Shown one piece after another: positions 61,450-64,000 of a stretch of 64,000 bases of DNA. The stretch's first letter is position 1; each line of letters starts with the position of its first letter. The notes beneath the pieces were generated by a model. That model made no database searches. It saw only the letters and a list, made by a program, of their open reading frames with translations, and was not told where the DNA came from. Both the position numbers and the translations under genes were made by a program. The stretch comes from an uncultured Christensenella sp. GTDB lineage: Bacteria; Bacillota; Clostridia; Christensenellales; UBA1242. The stretch is from assembly GCA_910584295.1 (NCBI GenBank), contig CAJTYR010000003.1:1-64000 (forward strand), written 5' to 3'.

Positions 61450-62703
61450 ATGTATTACGGATATGATATCAATGAAAAAATAATTGCCCTTGCGGATGAA
61501 ACAGAAAAGGAAATTGCTCCTATCTTTGCAGATCTTGATGAGCTGTGTTTAAAAAACAGTGCCAAAGTTTTGAAAGCTTTTCATGATGAAAAGGTCTCAT
61601 ATACTGACTTTGCAGAAGTGAATGGATATGGTTTTTATGATGCAGGAAGAGATAAAATTGAGGCAATTTTTGCCAAGGTTTTCAAAGCTGAAGACTCTCT
61701 TGTCCGTCCACAAATTATGTCAGGCACACATGCATTGGCACTTACTTTTTCTGGACTTCTTAAATATGGAGAAACAATGCTTTCGATTTCTGGGACGCCT
61801 TACGATTCTCTTCAAACAATCATTGGAATTGCTGGAGAAAGTAGAAATTCGCTTATTGCAAATGGCGTCAAATATGAAGAAATTGATTTGGTAAACAATG
61901 ATTTTGATTTGCCAAAAATTGTTGAGAGACTTAAAAAAGGAAATGTTAAACTTGTTGAAATTCAAAGATCAAGAGGCTATGCACACAGAAAAAGTTTAAC
62001 CATTGATAAGATTGAAAAGGTGTGCAAGGCAATCAGAGAAGTAAATAAAGAATGCATAATTATGGTTGATAATTGCTATGGTGATTTTGTTGAAGAAAAA
62101 GAGCCAACAGAGGTTGGAGCGGACTTGATTGTTGGATCTCTTATGAAAAATCTTGGTGGTGGAGTCGTTCGAAGTGGAGGTTATATTGTTGGTAAAAAAG
62201 ACCTGATTTTTGATGTGGCTGAAAGATTTTCTGCTCCAGGAACAGGAAAAGAGCTTGGCGCAAATTTCAACGAAAATATGTCTTATTTCCAAGGAATCTA
62301 TCTTGCACCAAGAGCAGTTTGCTCAAGTCTTAAAACAATGATTTTTGCCAGCAGAATAATGCAAAAACTGGGCTTTGCTGTTGATCCTATCTATAATGAA
62401 AAAAGAACCGACATTGTTCAAGCAATTGATTTGTTTACGCCAGAAGCAATGGTTAAATTCCATATCGGAATTCAAAAAGGATCTCCAATTGACAGTTTTG
62501 TGACGCCAGTCGCAGCACCAATGCCAGGGTATCCTCATGACGAGGTTATGGCAGCAGGTACTTTTGTTCAAGGTTCCACAATCGAACTTTCTTGTGATGG
62601 TCCTATGGTTGAGCCATACACAGCATATATGCAAGGAAGCTTAACCTATGAATATGGGAAATTGGGAATTATGATTGGACTTCAAGAGATGTTGTATAAT
62701 TAA
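61450..62703 (+). CDS. Methionine gamma-lyase family PLP enzyme (YnbB type)
   Basis: The 417-residue protein belongs to the PF06838-type family once called aluminium resistance proteins. It shows RPQIMSGTHALALTFSGLL near 80, SGTPYDSL near 115, the PLP region MVDNCYGDFVE near 205 and SLMKNLGGG near 232 with the probable Schiff-base Lys. The ATG at 61450 follows AAAGGA; the longer frame starts in the promoter (TTGCTT-N17-TAAAAT). The true substrate in these bacteria is not established. Confidence 0.88.
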   Translation: MYYGYDINEKIIALADETEKEIAPIFADLDELCLKNSAKVLKAFHDEKVSYTDFAEVNGYGFYDAGRDKIEAIFAKVFKAEDSLVRPQIMSGTHALALTFSGLLKYGETMLSISGTPYDSLQTIIGIAGESRNSLIANGVKYEEIDLVNNDFDLPKIVERLKKGNVKLVEIQRSRGYAHRKSLTIDKIEKVCKAIREVNKECIIMVDNCYGDFVEEKEPTEVGADLIVGSLMKNLGGGVVRSGGYIVGKKDLIFDVAERFSAPGTGKELGANFNENMSYFQGIYLAPRAVCSSLKTMIFASRIMQKLGFAVDPIYNEKRTDIVQAIDLFTPEAMVKFHIGIQKGSPIDSFVTPVAAPMPGYPHDEVMAAGTFVQGSTIELSCDGPMVEPYTAYMQGSLTYEYGKLGIMIGLQEMLYN

Positions 62704-62736
62704 GAAAAGACTCCGCGTCAGCAGAGTTTTTTTGTT
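62704..62736 (+). terminator. Terminator after the lyase gene
   Basis: An imperfect stem (ACTCCGC/GCAGAGT) is followed by seven Ts. Confidence 0.65.
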
Positions 62737-62865
62737 ATCTTTTTATAACCTTCATATAAGTAAAAATATATCACAAGGCAAAATAAAATAAAATTTTCTA
62801 GGTTTTATAAGTCATGGTTTTCTTTCAGATGAGCAATATCAAAAACAAAAACCATCTTATCCTAC

Positions 62866-62911
62866 TATAAATAAAACCCAAAACGGATGCATGCACACAT
62901 TTTGGGCTTTA
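62866..62911 (-). terminator. Terminator after the cupin gene
   Basis: The stem CCCAAAA/TTTTGGG with a long loop is followed by TTTTATTT on the minus strand. Confidence 0.6.
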
Positions 62912-62912
62912 T

Positions 62913-62929
62913 GGCGGAGAGTGAGAGAG
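62913..62929 (-). repeat. Duplicated 3' end of tRNA-Ser (att-like repeat)
   Basis: These 17 bases are identical to 63421-63437, the CCA end and acceptor/T-arm part of tRNA-Ser. The copies enclose one cupin gene and lie 508 bp apart. A tRNA 3'-end duplication is the usual trace of an integrase-type insertion. Confidence 0.65.
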
Positions 62930-62957
62930 TTTATACAAACCCTAATGATATTTAATT

Positions 62958-63299
62958 TTACTTAACTAACTTATGCTGGTCTGGATACCAAGCAGGAGCA
63001 CAATGCATAGCCACTTTACAATGTCCATCCCAATAAAACTTTTCTCCTTTATCAATGAGGACTGCATCTCCTACTTTAAAAGAAATTGTTTCATTTTCTT
63101 TACAAAGTTTGCCAGTTCCTTCTAAACACAAAATCATTTCTTTTACTTTTTCATTAACACAATAATCTTTTTCTGGATACCTTCCATTTATTTCGGCAAG
63201 TGTAATATCAATTTCTTTGTCCGCAAAACCATATTCTGTGGCAATACATTTATCACTATTTTTAAACTTTTGCGTTTGCTCTAAAGAAACTTTCCTCAT
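62958..63299 (-). CDS. Small cupin-domain protein
   Basis: From the ATG at 63299 (GGAGG six bases upstream) the protein is 113 residues. It has a single cupin barrel: EKVKEMILCLEGTGKL near residue 50, ISFKVGDAVLIDKGEKFYWDG near 72-92 and VAMHCAPAWYPDQH at the end. The classical His-rich metal site is incomplete (the HxH of motif 1 is missing), so catalysis is doubtful; ligand binding is possible. It sits between the two tRNA-Ser tail copies. Confidence 0.75.
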   Translation of the reverse strand: MRKVSLEQTQKFKNSDKCIATEYGFADKEIDITLAEINGRYPEKDYCVNEKVKEMILCLEGTGKLCKENETISFKVGDAVLIDKGEKFYWDGHCKVAMHCAPAWYPDQHKLVK

Positions 63300-63373
63300 T
63301 TTGACCTCCATGATTTTTATCATGTTATTAACTTCTATTATATTTTATCACTATTCCAAAATAATTCCAATTA

Positions 63374-63412
63374 AAAAACACACACCCATTAAAATATGTA
63401 GGGTGCGTGTAA
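63374..63412 (-). terminator. Terminator after tRNA-Ser
   Basis: Ten-base arms (ACACGCACCC/GGGTGTGTGT, one G-U pair) are followed by TTTTTT-type sequence on the minus strand. Confidence 0.7.
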
Positions 63413-63420
63413 TTCGCTTT

Positions 63421-63511
63421 TGGCGGAGAGTGAGAGATTCGAACTCTCGCGGCCTGTTACAACCCTACTCCCTTAGCAGGGGAGCCTCTTCGACCTCTTG
63501 AGTAACTCTCC
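63421..63511 (-). tRNA. tRNA-Ser (anticodon GCT)
   Basis: Minus strand: acceptor GGAGAGT pairs with ACTCTCC, anticodon arm CTCCC-CTGCTAA-GGGAG with anticodon GCT, a long variable arm (TAGGGTTGTAACAGGCC) as in serine tRNAs, T arm with GTTCGAATC, and an encoded CCA. Confidence 0.95.
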
Positions 63512-63669
63512 ATATTGACAAGGTCTGATAAACTCTTGCGTTGTTATATTAACACAATTTCAGTCCACTTGTCAATGTTTTATTAAATTTTGATTACTTA
63601 TTTTGTCTAAATTTAGATATTTAAGTGTTTATAATATATTATGTTATATTATTATAACTTTATTAAATG

Positions 63670-64000
63670 CTAAAATTCTTCATTCAAAACTTGGAAATAA
63701 GATTGTTCATGTGCACAAACTGGACAAACTTTTGGAGCATCAGTTCCTACGAAAACATGTCCGCAGTTTCTGCAAATCCACATTTTCTTTTCTGATTTTG
63801 TGAAAACTTTTTTTGCTTTAACAAGCTCAGCAAGTTTGTTATATCTTTCTTCATGTCTTTTTTCAATTGCAGCGACTGCATCAAACTTATATGCGATTCC
63901 GTCAAAGCCCTCTTGACGAGCCTCCTCTGCCATTCTTTTATACATCTCTGTCCATTCGCCTCTTTCTCCAGCGGCTGCATCTAAAAGATTTTCATAAGTT
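63670..64000 (-). CDS. Rubrerythrin, C-terminal part (truncated by the window edge)
   Basis: The frame is open to the edge, leaving about 110 residues. Visible are the second half of the four-helix diiron domain (NLLDAAAGERGEWTEMYKRM; EKRHEERYNKL with iron-ligand Glu and His) and the rubredoxin-like domain with two CxxC pairs (CRNCGH and CPVCAHEQSYF). Rubrerythrins reduce peroxide in anaerobes. The start lies outside the window. Confidence 0.92.
   Translation of the reverse strand, partial: TYENLLDAAAGERGEWTEMYKRMAEEARQEGFDGIAYKFDAVAAIEKRHEERYNKLAELVKAKKVFTKSEKKMWICRNCGHVFVGTDAPKVCPVCAHEQSYFQVLNEEF

Noticed and set aside
1..64000. CRISPR array, insertion sequence or rRNA operon
   Set aside because: No regularly spaced direct repeats, no transposase or integrase gene and no rRNA-like sequence were found on either strand.

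Overview
This AT-rich window comes from the chromosome of an endospore-forming, Gram-positive-type bacterium, most likely an uncultured or poorly studied member of the Clostridia. Supporting genes are spoIIE, cwlD, a Spo0A-type DNA-binding domain, a tyrosyl-tRNA synthetase T-box leader, an LtaS-like sulfatase, whiA, and rubrerythrin. The replication origin is inside the window: dnaA (52654-54012), a cluster of four good DnaA boxes plus an AT-rich stretch (54035-54285), and dnaN. Genes to the left of it are mostly on the minus strand.

Layout. 1-2308: 5' part of a repeat-rich surface lipoprotein. 2502-12791: housekeeping genes on the minus strand (marR, rpe, rsgA-rlmN-fmt-def-nudix, priA, rpoZ, mazF-type toxin and partner, recX-yigZ operon) with one tRNA-Glu. 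12792-14918: a divergent pair of HTH regulators with three operator-like palindromes, then tyrS and its T-box. 14919-20148: accessory region with two toxin/immunity cassettes on either side of tilS. 20174-25411: spoIIE, an LtaS-like gene, cwlD. 25555-29136: an SDR fusion, a third toxin cassette (barnase/barstar), and two small secreted or structural-looking genes. 29164-42476: hydrolase, transketolase with a degenerate kinase-like partner, ComEC-like hydrolase, patatin, php-whiA-dnaE, murB-dtd. 42536-48370: a 1944-residue surface lipoprotein. 48538-58421: large CvpA-like protein, recF, oriC, rpmH-rnpA-yidD-yidC. 58435-64000: amidase, orphan Spo0A effector domain, pnuC, a methionine gamma-lyase family enzyme, and a cupin gene flanked by a duplicated tRNA-Ser tail, then rubrerythrin.

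The most interesting signals are these. (1) Both giant surface lipoproteins, about 46 kb apart, have the same promoter: TTGATA, an 18-bp spacer holding nine Gs next to the -10, TATACT, then six bases later an 18-bp hairpin that would start at +1. This looks like a phase-variable promoter. (2) Three cassettes carry a short Cys/HPxCxC domain like the tail of phage MuF head proteins, fused to a barnase-type RNase (two copies) or to a different domain, each with an adjacent immunity-type gene. All three, and a fourth phage-structure-like gene, share one unusual promoter layout (TGACATA, 5 bp, TTGAAW, 17 bp, -10). Together they look like a dispersed, co-regulated toxin system. (3) At least five genes have a -10 box exactly 6-7 bp before a start codon that lacks a Shine-Dalgarno sequence, which suggests leaderless mRNAs.
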